DNA of 64,000 nt from Acanthopleura granulata (GCA_016165875.1 JABBOT010000011.1:12153766-12217765); one strand, 5' to 3'; numbered from the stretch's first letter, positions 32,946 through 45,204 are shown. Numbers and translations are program-made. Notes: generated by a model from the sequence alone, not told the origin.

Positions 32946-33787
32946 TGATACGGGGTAAGGGTTTGTGTGGCTACTTGATCCGAGCGCAGAGTTTGTAGAG
33001 GAAGCGTTTTGAGTGGAAGCGTTTTAGGGAAACCCTCACGATGGAGCCTATATAGTCTTGTCAGACACAATTAGGTAACACAACGTGCAGAGTGGAAACT
33101 ATGCGCTGAGGTTGCCACTAACTATACCCGTAACCTTTATAAAACTATATAGTTTTATAGATAAACCTGTGGACAAAGTGACTACAACGACAAGGGGTTA
33201 AATAACAAGAAAAGAGTTCTTTAATATATACTTACTACTTATACTTACTATGTGCCGCTGTCCCGGGTTCAAAGTGGAGAGAGAGCGAACGCCAGCCAAA
33301 ACAAGTCAATCCCAGTTCAATTTGGTGAAGTCCGAAAGCAGAGGGTATCTCCAAGGGAGAGAAGTTATAGTCTTAGATCGGGGGTATCAGGAAGCACAGT
33401 AACGTGGCGTTTGAGTGGCCAAAGACTTCTGCTTCTCTTTTTAATTGAAACTGGGGGATTCGCTTATATAGCAGTGAACAAGTAAATCTTTTGTTTCTAA
33501 ATTACCGGTCGTAAATTTTGAAGCCTGCGTTATCTCACTTAATGTATCGTCTGGAGGTGCTCTCTTTCCTCCTTTGGGTAACATTAATGGGGACCAACGG
33601 CGAGAACCATTTTTGACACATGTGTGGGAATTTCAGCTTGGGCCATGATGTAGCGTTGTCCCATCTGGACAATCAGCCACGCCAAACGAACTTAAACCCG
33701 ACCGTGAATTTAATCACCTTGTGTGGGCCTTAAACTTACGCGGTTCCTAACCCGGACACATGTAATCACGACATGTGCCTCGTAACA
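32946..33787 (-). repeat. 5' LTR of the retroelement
   Basis: 842 bp, beginning TG (TGTTACG at 33,787) and ending CA (32,947-32,946), two bases before the primer site. A TATA box (TATATAAG) lies at 33,463-33,470 on the minus strand; an ATTAAA-type signal follows within the LTR. This sets the likely transcription start just downstream of the TATA box. Confidence 0.85.
33138..33159. repeat. 22-bp perfect palindrome in the LTR near the arm breakpoint
   Basis: TATAAAACTAT followed by its exact reverse complement. It lies 12 bp inside the point (33,172) where the inverted-repeat homology stops. Confidence 0.8.
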
Positions 33788-33938
33788 AGACACAGACTGA
33801 TGCTTCTTCATACTCCTCGGACCGGATGGGAAAGACTTTACAGTTTAGGGGTGTAGTACCGCAGGCCTGTAAGAAGAAAATCTACTATTACATGCATCTT
33901 AAATTAGGTAGTCTACGTGCATATGCTTGAGTATAGAT
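33172..33938 (-). repeat. Right arm of the 767-bp inverted repeat
   Basis: Mirror of 29,374-30,140. The part from 33,788 outward is not element sequence: it continues the host duplication unit (compare 'ggtgtagtacc' and 'aagaagaaa' with 39,113-39,140), so genomic flank was copied into the left arm. Confidence 0.92.
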
Positions 33939-34401
33939 AGGCCTATAGACACGCATACGCATATGATCTTCTTTGTTTAAGCATTTCCGCAAAATCCTTT
34001 TCACCAAATTGGAGCTACATGGATTACTAGTAATTTCCCAACAATTGCCTTCTGAACCAGATGATTTTCTAATAAGACACCTTTCATGTTAGCTTAATGC
34101 ATCTGTCTGGGTTTGTGTCAGAGGAATTAGGCCTAGGGTTTACTGTATACGTATACATGCATATCTGTGTATTTTCTTGTTTACCTCTGTAGTTGGAATG
34201 TGATCTGTTGTTTTTGTGCATGCCATCTTCGTGGCTTTAAAATCTATAGTTTCTAGATGAAGGTCTATATTGACCTGTGTAATAGATAATAAACATACCC
34301 AAAACTTAAAATGTTGCAGCAGCGAAAATTTAATGGTTTAACGGTGAACGAATCATGTAACCAACCTGTATTTGGCCAGCGTTTGCCCTAAATTTGTTAA
34401 C

Positions 34402-34617
34402 AAAGGCTTCCGTGGCTCAGTTGGTTAGCGCGCTCGCGCATGATATTGAAGCCTCTCACCAGTGCGATCGCTGTGAGTTCAACTTCCTTTCCGGCTTTAC
34501 GTGGAACGGTCTGCCAGTACCTGCGGATGGTCGTTGGTTTCCCCTGGGCTCTGCCCGGTTTCCTTCCACCATAATGTTGACAGCCGTCGTATAAGTGAAG
34601 TATTCTTGAGTTCGGCG
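34402..34617 (+). mobile_element. tRNA-headed SINE, 3'-shortened
   Basis: A-box TGGCTCAGTTGG, B-box CTGTGAGTTCAACTTCC, then the usual middle and CGTCGTATAAGTGAAGTATT. It ends at TTCGGCG without the AAAACACC tail. Perfect 9-bp target duplication TTTGTTAAC at 34,393-34,401 and 34,618-34,626. Confidence 0.88.
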
Positions 34618-34618
34618 T

Positions 34619-35116
34619 TTGTTAACTGATCGTAACCGGTATCGGAAAGGGTTGCGGACTTTTCCTCTGTTTAAAGAGAAGCTGTTAGCGGTTTCCAATT
34701 CTGCCGCCGGGAAGACCCGAGGAATGTTCTCGTCGTGTCAGTTTTATGAGTGTCCAAATCGTGTATGCCTTGTATACTGCCTCATAACTTGGTCAAAAAT
34801 ATGTTCCCCAGCTGCGATACAGGCGACATCTGTACTAGCAATCCTTCATATTAGCGATTTGTTGGTAAATGGAGGGCAACGGTTTCGTGATGGACACAAA
34901 TCGTTGACTGGGGTAAAATTGCAAAATACATCTTTTTTCAAAGCATTTTTGCAGATTTCGAATAGAAGTCTGGTCAATGAAACAGTTGCGTTGATCGCAG
35001 TCAATGCAGCATTGGTTCTTGAGCCTGGAAGAGACACATCTACTCACGTCGCGTCAATGCGTATCCCTACAGGGGAAATCTGTTCGGGAATGAAAGGATG
35101 GGATAGGGTGGGCTGA
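34619..35116 (+). other. 165-codon open frame in the duplicated unit, function unknown
   Basis: The longest plus-strand frame outside known elements. It begins inside the SINE end and has no ATG near its start, and I recognise no domain. Its last ~55 codons correspond in the same frame, with a 3-nt length change, to a frame at 53,567-53,789 in unit 4 (FKAFLQIS against FSKTVLQTS). It could be the remnant of a duplicated exon or chance openness. Confidence 0.25.
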
Positions 35117-35344
35117 ATTGGTGTGGTGAAGGTCGTGTCAACGTGTAAGCTGGAATATTATAATTTGTCGGACAAGCATATCTCCGTCCTTTACAAAGTT
35201 TAAATTATATAACTGCAGAATTTGAGAAAGTTTCACACTTTAGGCCCTACATACTGTGCATAGCAGAGAGATAGCTGGCGCCATTCATTTTGACGGAAGA
35301 CATTGATCAAACGTGAAACAAGTTAACGATAATTGGAAATGTAT

Positions 35345-35640
35345 CGTGTGCGCTCAGATGAAAGTGGTCCATTTCCACAGGAGTATGATAGCACGAGTCA
35401 TTCTCCTGTCGTGACAGCCGTGTTACACCGCTCTGGCAAAGGGGAATTCCCTAGGGGCTTCCCCTATCTTGAACGCGGCGAGTGGATTTGATACAGCTGG
35501 CTGAATGTTTTACAGGAAGGGCTTCGTATCACAGGAAGTAGGAGAAATCAGAGAAATTCGCAATGAAACTCGCATCACGAAATGGCATGAAATTTTGCAC
35601 ATGGTATATCATTCCTGTACAGACAACCTAATTATGTTAT
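35345..35640 (+). repeat. Unit block L, copy 1
   Basis: Contains 'ggagtatgatagcacgag', 'gtcgtgacagccgt' and 'gggcttcccctatct'. Diverged copies are at about 54,075-54,370, 55,310-55,600 and 58,665-58,960. Confidence 0.75.
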
Positions 35641-37129
35641 GGTCAATTATACCTTGCATCTTGTTCCCGAGTCAAGATGAATTTTACCAATTTGTGATAT
35701 TGCTTTCAGTGAAAAGGAAATAATTGCATCTCCTTGGAAGAAAACACATCCATAAACAGTCGGCCCCTGTATGTTGCTTTGTGCCGTGGGCAAAATCGTT
35801 AACAAGACAGACAGGAATTTTTCCAGAACCATTGTCAAGTCCCTATGTATTGTTAAACATCCCGATAAACTGGTATTTTACGCTGCTATGAAGAACATTT
35901 CAATTCTGTGCCATCTATCAATTTTGTTGTTTATATGGGGAATTCCCGCAGATGTGACGTCCCCCCCCCCACTTCCCTTTCTCGCTGCTCCCCAGTCCCC
36001 TGACGTAAAACTACATTCGTTTTACGGCAATCCGTCATCTTTATTTTATAAGAAGCAATTTACGGTAAACATGTCTACAGTGTTTCATAGTTACTGTGTT
36101 CATGGTTCGTACGAGAAGAAAGTTTCACATGACACATTCGTTAGACCGAAAACAACGGGCCGACCTTCAGTTGGGGTATAGTATGGAGAGTGCGTGTGTT
36201 TGTACAAGTGCTGTCGTGATATTCACCCCAAAGAACACACGCTGCTCTCAACGAGCTGTTCAGTCCAATCGCGTTTTCTAATTCAGACCATCATGCGTTC
36301 ATCGACAAGCTTGACGCAGAAGCTCTGGCATTCTGGTGACAAAACAATTAAACCGTTTCACCTCTTTTTTTCTCGGCAAACATTTCCCACTGCCATAAGA
36401 GAGATGGGCGGAAGACAATCTCGCTAAAGCATTTCTTCACTCTGCGGGTTGTTTTATTCCCTCATCTATAACAGAATATTAAACTCAACTCATCCACTTA
36501 GGCTGGTAGCGTGAAGACATGGGGCAAATGGGGGGGGGGGGGGACAAAAACGGTATAATTGATTGCATTGTAAAGAAAATACAAACTTTTATGCTTTTAA
36601 CCCCTTTTTACAGGTCATAAATAGGTCCGTGTAACCTGCACGAAAATGAAAATTAAACGAAAGAAAATCGGCTAAATGTTATGCTTATGGTTTAACTATT
36701 TTGGTGGAAGTGAACATTGTAATAATGGAAAGTTTAGTTCTGTAAATAGCGACTCTTTATTGACTGTATACCTCTGCTTGAATAGTCAGCTGCTCTGTAC
36801 AAGTCTATATGCCAAGACAGCTGGACTTTATACCTCCACTGGACAAGACATTCGCACTCTATACCTTCAGTTAACAAGCCAACTGCATTGTATACCCACA
36901 TATCGTATGCGATATGTTTATACTATTGTTTTTACATCATAATCCGTACAATAAAGATCTGTAACTGCATGCAGTCAACCATCGACTTCAGACTCCCTAT
37001 GCCGCATGTAGAAAATATGCTTTTTGAAAGAGCGGGCTGATGTGGAAAGTATACAGCTTTTCTACTTGGCGCAAACGTCTCTTGTGCTTGATGTGGATAA
37101 AAGCCTCTCTTATATACACCACTTAAATA

Positions 37130-37286
37130 TTTTACTTATACGACAGCAGCCAGAATTATGACGGGAGGAAAGCGGACAGAGCCCAGTTGAAACCTACGAC
37201 CACCCGCGGGTTGCTTGCAGACATTCCCACTTACGACTGGAGAGGAAACCAGCATAAGCTGGTTTTGAATTACCGCATTGGTAAGT
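37130..37286 (-). mobile_element. Headless SINE fragment, unit 2 copy
   Basis: Same truncated SINE with the same right-hand junction ('ccgcattggtaagtctataactg') as in the other units. Confidence 0.7.
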
Positions 37287-38100
37287 CTATAACTGTAAGG
37301 CACACGTCATTAAGTTGCAAACTCTTGCAGAGTTTCTCTGTCAGTCAATATATATGCACATGTAAGTCTTTGTTGTCAAAAGCTTTACATCAATCTACAG
37401 CTGTCGACTTTAACCGCACTCTCGTTTTCCTCTTCAATAACGAACGCCAAGGATATAGTAGCAACAAATACTGAGTCTGAATTCTCTAATACGACTCAGT
37501 ATCCAAGGAAAGCCGGTCATCATGTATTGGTTTCGATCACGCTAACACACAGGCCAAGATCTTTATTTACAATATGACTCACGCATTAGGCTATGTATAC
37601 CGTAACCGAGCTGGAGATATGCAAACTCCTTCAGAATCATAATGCCTGTGCCTATGAGTGTTGCATGTATAGTAGGGCTTAAGCGTCAAAACAAATTTAT
37701 TAGTTCCCACCGAAGACAACATATACCTCATGTACATTCTTGGCGCTGTGTACAGAGACCATTTCCGCTAGGCATTGAGTCATTTTTGTCCGGCAGCGGG
37801 TCACCCTGCATCAGTCTTACAAACACACCGATGAGAAGTAATATCACTCTACTGACAATCATTTATTATTTATCACTGCAAGTCGATACAGACGAAAATC
37901 CATTTTCTTTGAGGCTATAATGGACCGGACTCTCGGGACAAATCTTGACAGCCAATTGCTAAGGTTAATTTAGAAACACGACGAGAATGAAGCCCGAATC
38001 CGCCGATGGGAAAGATAGAAATATACACCGGGCCAATCTGGTCCCTCCATTTAGTAACAATTCAAATGTAAAGGTGAATATCAGCATATATTCCTTATGG

Positions 38101-38358
38101 AGGGCCTCCGTGGATCAGTTGGTTAACGCGCTAGCGCAGCGTAATGACCCAGAGCCCTCTCACCAATGCGGTCGCTATAAGTTCATGCCGGCTTGCTCTC
38201 GGGCTTTACGTGGGAAGGTCTTCCAGCAACCTACGGATGGTGGTGGCTTTGCCCCCAGCTATGCCCGGATTCCTCCCATCATAAAGCTGGCCGCCGTCGT
38301 GTGAGTGAAATATTCTTGAGTACGGCGTAAAACACCAGAGAAATAAATAAAGAAATAA
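38101..38358 (+). mobile_element. tRNA-headed SINE, full length, unit 2 only
   Basis: Head GCCTCCGTGGATCAGTTGG, B-box-like GTCGCTATAAGTTCATGCC (mutated), middle, then GTACGGCGTAAAACACCAGA and an AAATA tail. Units 1, 3 and 4 have uninterrupted sequence at this place ('atcagcatatattg'). Confidence 0.85.
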
Positions 38359-41300
38359 CTTTTTTTTGTCCTGGCCAAACCGTTATAGCTGGAACTTATT
38401 TTATCTAACTTATTTTTAACTTATCTGTGGTCAGATGATGTAGTCTTTAGTTCAGGTATAGTCCCCAGATATAATATGACATGTGTACCACAACTACGCA
38501 AACTGTAACAAAACTGTAACAGTTACAAATTTTTTGGTACCAGCGGTACACTGACGTGTGTACCACTGATTCATATGCTTTCATTGTTACGTACACAAGT
38601 TGTATGCCTCTGGTACCCAAAAGTTTTAGATGTTTAATTTTGTCACAGTTTGTGTAACTGTGCATGGTATACAGTAATTTTCAGAGAGTAAATTTGCGCT
38701 CGAGAAGTGTTCATGATGGCAGCGTTTTCCTGGAGACAATTGCCACAAGATTGTTTCTGTTTGAGGAATAGTGGAACCGTGCAATGTACCATGGCAGAAT
38801 GATTTCCCTTATACCCGAGTATATTATACCTGCGAAAACATCTTCTCTCCGTGGTTACGCGATAGGCCTACCCGAATTAATAGCTAGAAATAGGCAAAAG
38901 GTGATTTACATGCAGATCTTAGTAACCTTTCTGTGACGTCAGTTTAGTGGTGGAGCACATTTAGAATTACGTTACGAGCGGGTTTAACGTCACAATTAAT
39001 GTTCAAAGAGTGGTAATGTCACGAAGCGCATTGTTGATGGCAACGCCCATACTGAATAGGGGTCAACAGTTTCACTATTCGTAGACAAATTGGAAAGAGT
39101 TTATGGTTGAGAGGTGTAGTACCTAATGCCTTTAAGAAGAAACTTTACTCATATACTCGTATTGTAGTTTTGGTATTTGTAGCCCTGTATACTTCCACAT
39201 CGGTATACAAAGGACGGCCTAAACCTCTTCGTTTGTCTACTTTGGTTAAGCCTTTTCGCAAAATCCTTTTCGCTAAATTGAAGAGACATGGTTTAATTTC
39301 CGAAAGGTTTCCCTCTCAAATAGATAATTTTGTAAAGACACCTTTCATGTTAGCTCAGTGTATCTGTCTACGGTTTACTGTTTAAATACTCATGCAGATC
39401 TCTATCTTTTCTTCTTTGCCTCTGTATCTTGGAATGTGTTGTGTTGTTCTTGTGTGTGAAATATTAGTTTCTTTAAAACGTATAAAATCACGTTTCCAAA
39501 ACGCTAGTTTTTCCTGGATGCCGTCCGGTTGAAGTGGAGGGAGGGCTAGAGCTGCACGTCAGTCAGTAAGAAGCAAGAGAACTTATCTCTATCACCTTAA
39601 AAGCACAAGCATCACTGTTGTCTTCCATTTGTATAAATTTTCGTAAATCGTTTATTACCTACTATTTCAGCTGTTTCTTTTCAATAACTAATTCTCATAC
39701 ATTTTTAAACTCCCAGCACTTGAACGTGTAAATATCAGCAAATAAACATACTGTGACAAAAATGTGTCATTCCAGTAGCTGGCTCATGTTCACAGATAAA
39801 TAGCAAACTAACTATTTGCCACTGATGAACAAATTTTCAAATAAACCACTGATTTGACGAGTCACGATATCCACAAGGAAAATGGCCCTAAAGTAAGTAT
39901 TTAAATAAAATAAAAATTACAAGGCGGGCTTTTTGTCATGATATGGATTAAATGAAATCTGAAATGTGGCAAAACCTTGCGTATGGTGTATCATTCCTAC
40001 TCAGATGACTTAATTATGTCAATGCCAATTGTATTTTGCATTTTGTCCCGAGTTAGGCTGATTTTTGACCTATTTGTGGTATTTGTGATTTTTCACTGAA
40101 TCATTGTTTTCAGTGAAAAGGAAATAATGCTTCTCCGTCGTAAACACATCCACAGATATTCGGCCTCTGCATGTTGCTTTGTGCAGTGGGTGAAACCGCT
40201 AACAAGACACAAAGATATCCACACGCATGAACCCTTGCAGAACCATTGTCAAATCCGCAAACATTACTGAGCTACCCGTTAAACTGATGTATTACTCCGC
40301 AATGAAGAATATTTCATTTCTGTGGAATCTATTAGTTTTGTTTTTTATACGAGGGATCCCCGCAGATCCGAAGCCCCCGTCCCACTGAATTCTATATTTC
40401 ATTAGAGGTAAGGTACTATAAGCTATATGTCTACAGTTTCGTCGTCACTGTGCTCAGGCTTTTGGACGGAAACACAGTTTGGCATGACACATACCTGAAG
40501 CCTCAGACCGAAAACAGCGGACCGACTTTCAGCTAAGCTATAGTATGGAGAGTGCGTTTAAGTGCTGGCACGCACTGGTTGGAGGTCTAGAAAAAGCGCT
40601 AACTGTTCCTGCCATCTTTTTGTTGCCGATTTGACTCTGTTATGATCCTGACCTAACAAAAACACACACACACACATACACACTGCTCTCAACGAGTTGT
40701 TCAAACCAATCGCGTTTTCTAATTCAGGCCATCATGCGCTCATCAGCAAGTTTGAAAGAGAAGTTCTGGCATTCTGGTGACAAAACAATTAAACCCTTTC
40801 CCATTTTTTTTCCGGCAAACATTTTGCATTGCCATACAACAAAGATAGGCGGAAGACAATCACGTTGAAGTCTTTTTTCACTCTGCGGGTTGTTTTATTC
40901 GCTCATCTCCAGCAGACTATTAAAATCAACTCATCCACTAAGTCTTGTAATGTGCAAACCCGGACAACTGGCAGAAATAAACAGACATAATATGACATCC
41001 AATTCACGTCATCTTGAGTAACCTATTATGCAATTATCAATGAATCACGAAAAAACCCAAACTCTTCGTGTTTTCAACCCATGTGTACAGGTAAGCATTA
41101 TTTATTCCGTGCTACCTGTACCGCTTTATTGTTATTTGTTAAAGGTCTTGAATGTCCACGTGTGTGATGTTACGTAATATTGAAAAAGAAAATAAATCAA
41201 TGGAAATGGCTTAAATCATGAAAAATGTATTTTTTATTGTTCAGGTAGTCCAGGTGTTCATGGCACTAGAAAGGAACCTTGTAATCAGGTGAAAATATCG

Positions 41301-42736
41301 TAATTTTAGTTGTGTAATAATTCCTCATTTACCTACGCATGAGAAATTAGCTCTTTTGTACGTATACCTCCACTTAATTGGCAAGACAGTCACACTATAT
41401 ACATCCACTTGACAACTGTGGCACTGTATACCTCCACTTGACAATCCAGACAAGCGATTCACAAGACAGGTTCATTGTTTACCTCTGACTGAGGAATCTC
41501 CTGCCCTGTATACTTCCAACCAACAAGATATCTGAACTACATAAATATTCCAGGACTACAGTGCATTTTTCGTTAAAGGAATTTGGACGAGGGAAACATA
41601 AATACTGTTGGTTTGTGTAATGTAAAGTTTGCACAATTAGACATCCCGGCTTTAGATTGAAAACTGTTAAAGTTTTGTACTCCTTATAGGCCTACACAGC
41701 ATTTTATGAGCATACTTATTCTGTACACGTGTGGGCATATGGGCCGCTCTATATAATAGGCCTGTATATGCACAAAGGCTACTTTAGTACAGGCTACAGA
41801 ATTACACCAAATATTACCCAGACTGTCGGCATCTGTTCCAGTTGTCTTCCATTTCTGGACATTATCATAATATACGTCACAATATTTTGGTGTAAAACTA
41901 TGAATAACACAACACCATACAAGATAGAATTGTTCCAGACGTCTGTTCGGCTGAAGACCATGGTAGGCTTATACCCCTGCAGGAAAAATTCCTAACTGTA
42001 CAAAGTCGAAGTGGGTGACTCATATATGACCATCGAAATCAGGTTGTCAACCGCGTATATAAAATGTCCTTCCTGAAAGCGCATGGTGTGAGAGGTATAC
42101 AGCTTATCTGTAGACTGGGCCATGCGTCTGATGTGCGTGACGTGTACAGAGCCGTCTGTTATCCACCATTTTGTTAAACGTCGTCACGTATAGGTGATGA
42201 CAACTTTACAGCCGCTTCTCGGCCACAGCCATAAAACCCGGTGGCTTAAATTGTACCAGAAATAATTCCGCTCTTAACTGTGGCAGCGAATGGACCACAA
42301 AACAGTGAGTTTCATTGAAAGCACTTACAATAAACACAGTTATTACAGTAGGACTGACAGGCATTTCGTGCCACTTATGTTGAGATAACTTCGCGCCATT
42401 TAACCAATTTTACGACACAATAACGTCGTTTTATCCAGTGTCTATAGCCCAAAGGATTTCCTTTCTATAAAAGCAGTAAGGTACTTTTTCTGTTCCACGA
42501 AGCTCGTTTGGAGTACACCAGACGCCATGTTTCAAGGTACGATACTGGCAGATCTACGAAAGCACAAACGGGCCCCTAATGGCATGGTTTAACACAGGAT
42601 ATAAATGTACCCAAGGAAAACCTTATGATGAAATATAGATTGGTAAATCATTGGAAAGACAAAACATTCAATGTTGGTTAATTAAAAAGCAGTGGCCGTG
42701 GTTCAACCAATCTGTAACTGTATTGTGTTTATTTTA

Positions 42737-42884
42737 CTTTTGCTTTACCCCGTACTCAAGAATATTCCACTTAAATACAACGGCAGCCAGCATCAGAGCC
42801 CATGGAAACCCACGACCATCCCACGCTGCGAGAGGAAAATCCAGCATAAGCTGGACTTCAACTCACATTAGCCGCATTGGTAAG
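42737..42884 (-). mobile_element. Headless SINE fragment, unit 3 copy
   Basis: Diverged copy of the shared truncated SINE, with the same junction into 'ccgcattggtaagtctgtacctg'. Confidence 0.65.
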
Positions 42885-43914
42885 TCTGTACCTGTAAAGC
42901 ACATCTTTAAATCGGTTATTGCGAAGTCTTGCAGTATTTCTGTTTCATTCAGTGTATATTCAGATGTAAATTACCTTAAGTTCTTTTTGTCCAAAACTTT
43001 ACATCGACATGCAATTGTCGAATTATACCGGACTCTCCTTTTCCTCTGCAAATAAAGAACACCACGAAGGTAGCAGTAACAAAATCCTTTTTCTTAACTC
43101 TCTGATACCACACAGCGGGAAGCCCGGTTATCATTTCCCTTCTTCTGTTAATTAGTTCCGATCACGATCAAGATGTATTCTTTTACAACACGATTCACAC
43201 GTTATTCTGTACATGTCACAACCGAGCCAGCCATATGTACACTCTGTCAACTCACAATGCATCTGTGTATGGTTTTTGCATGGACATTATGGCTTATTTG
43301 TCAAAACAGATTTATTCGTTCCACCAACAGACAACGTAAACTTTATGTAAATCCCTGGCGAAGAGACCCATTCCACTATACACGGAGTCATTTTTATCCG
43401 GCACCGGGTCACCCTACGTCAGTCTACTAGCCACACCGATGAGAAGTAATAGCACTCTACTGACAATCATTTATTACTTACCGCTGCAAGTCGATACAAA
43501 CGAAAAATTTGCCCGGAAATCCATTTTCTGTTGGATCATAAGGGACCCGACTCTCGAGACAGATTTTGACACCCAATTGCTAAGGTTAATTTAAAAATAC
43601 GATGAGAGTGAAACCCGAGTCCCTCGATAGGGAAATGTAGAAATATACAGCCGGCCCGACGCACGCCAATCTGGTAGCTCTATTAGATATTGGGTATAAA
43701 TTCAAATGTTACCAGACGAATATACATATATTTTTTGGTGAATATCAGCTTAGATTGTCTTTAAATTTTTGTCATGGCAAAACCATTATAGCTGGAACTT
43801 GTTTTCCATTATACAGATGCTGTAGACTTTAACTGAGCTGTAGCCCCAGAAACGTTATGACAAGACATATATGTATGAAGATGAAGTACTGCTGACTCGT
43901 TGAACAGAATACTA

Positions 43915-44100
43915 CCACGTTATGAGGTAACAGGGCCAATGTGCGTTCTGCTCCATGCAAGGAAAAAAAAACAAAAAACATCGCTTTGGACGAAAGTTGG
44001 GTGACAAATCCAGGTATCGCTTATTCATCTGCAGCTTTGTTATGATGTATGCCAGGTATACTTGGCGAATTAAAAAAATAATGTAGGTGAACAAATGAAT
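43915..44100 (+). mobile_element. Second tRNA-related SINE type, unit 3 copy
   Basis: 'gaaagttgggtgacaaatccaggt' (B-box-like) leads to 'atgccaggtatacttggcga' and an A-rich end. The matching copy in unit 4 at 50,375-50,548 ends in a (TCAA)n run, so this insertion predates the split of units 3 and 4. Confidence 0.45.
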
Positions 44101-44878
44101 AAATAAATAATATTAAACTTACAATGACATTTTGTTTAACACGGCTTTGGCTGGCTGCATTTACGTTATCTACAGTTTCCACCCAGAGCAGAAAAGTGGG
44201 CATAAACTTGTTTACGCCCTTTTCGAGCCGACTGAGTTGTTCAATCGGGAAATCTCTAAAAACCAATCAGAGTCATTATAACGGTTAGACTAATGAATTT
44301 ACCTGAAGAGAGAGTAACCTTAGTTGTATACAACCTCCATAACTATACTCGCAAGCTTCGGTCTGCTACATGGCCAGTAACTGAAAATCAAGTAAGAACT
44401 CATAGTTTAAGATTGCATGATTCCTTTATGCAATATAGATGTCTGTATCAAAAACTGTTATTTCACAAATGAGACTTTTGGTTTATATTCCCAATATTGG
44501 ACGTTTCATTTTCAGTTGCAACATTAGTGTGTATAAAACATAACCGGCTGATTCCGATTTTTTCCTCGCTTTTGTATATGTCTTTCCTGTACAAATGTCA
44601 GTGTATAATATTGCTAGGTGTTGAGATCATTGGTTTGTCGTACAGTCTTAATTCACATTTCATCGTTTATGTGAGAATTAAAACATTAATTATCCAATTA
44701 CTCAAAGAAATAGAGATCTTGCAGACAGTATATTACAGGAAGCAAGAGTTCACATGTCCACACCATGCAGCAGGACGCAGACAATCCATTGTCAAAATAT
44801 GTGACCTTTCATAAAGTTAATCTGTTTGTTTTTGATTTGATTTCGGACTAAAGACCCTTGGCTCACAAGAACGCAGTC

Positions 44879-45008
44879 GGCCCCAATTTCATGAAGCGCA
44901 CTTCGCTAAATATTCCCTTAAGTGCCATGACAACGTATGTTATAGAGATATGAAGTGCACTTAGCTAAGTGCGATTTAGCGCTAAGTACGCTTCATGAAA
45001 CCGGGGGC
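44879..45008. mobile_element. Small fold-back element (MITE-like)
   Basis: About 30-bp inverted ends: CCCCAATTTCATGAAGCGCA on the left and TACGCTTCATGAAACCGGGG on the right, with an internal 'gcacttagctaagtgc' self-complementary stretch. A fragment of the same end (TTTCATGAAACCAGGGA) lies near 60,466. Confidence 0.65.
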
Positions 45009-45204
45009 AGGTTTATAGATGCTTGAAACCGGACTGGTCCTTTTTAACGCTGTTAACGGAATAATATCACAAGTCAGGACCAAGTCTGAGGTTGTGATCA
45101 TGCATGGGGATTGGGAGAGAGGCCAGAAATACTTCTCTTTTCACGAAAGTGATTGGAATGGATTCTTTGAATTCATAGTGTCACCAAGAAAGGGAAAAAC
45201 TGTT

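Larger units (their letters stand above)
29091..33787 (-). mobile_element. Rearranged Ty3/gypsy-type LTR retroelement with inverted LTR arms
   Basis: Read on the minus strand: 5' LTR (33,787-32,946), primer site, leader, gag, -1 frameshift signal, protease and the first residues before reverse transcriptase. At 30,141 this is joined to an inverted LTR copy (29,525-30,140), then 151 bp of inverted right-flank DNA, then a third LTR piece (29,091-29,372). Both outer borders are U3 ends (TGTTACG). The direct repeat AGAC sits at 29,087-29,090 and 33,788-33,791. Reverse transcriptase, RNase H, integrase, polypurine tract and a normal 3' LTR are absent, so the copy is non-autonomous. Near-identity of the three LTR pieces points to a recent origin. 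Confidence 0.85.
23735..36279 (+). repeat. Segmental duplication unit 1 (interrupted)
   Basis: First of four head-to-tail units. Block order: the 'ctggcattctggtgacaaaac' block (about 23,780), 'aacccctttttacagg' (24,080), 'tataaaatgtcc' (25,245), 'ccgcttctcggccacagcc' (25,398), 'accagacgccatgtttcaagg' (25,680), truncated SINE (25,893), a well-conserved block (26,520-26,880), then 28,600-29,090, then 35,345-35,930. The LTR element and two SINEs (24,373 and 34,402) interrupt it. No intact gene was found. Confidence 0.7.
36280..40722 (+). repeat. Segmental duplication unit 2
   Basis: Starts 'taattcagaccatcatgcg'. Landmarks in unit order: 36,590, 37,000, truncated SINE 37,130, conserved block about 37,690-38,040, 38,625-39,086, 39,510, 39,960-40,390. 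It lacks the LTR element and contains the empty target site (AGAC at 39,083-39,086). A G run lies near 36,531 and C runs near 35,960. No coding frame is conserved. Confidence 0.7.

Noticed and set aside
34409..34480. tRNA-like sequence with good A- and B-boxes
   Set aside because: It is the head of a SINE with a conserved body and a 9-bp target duplication.
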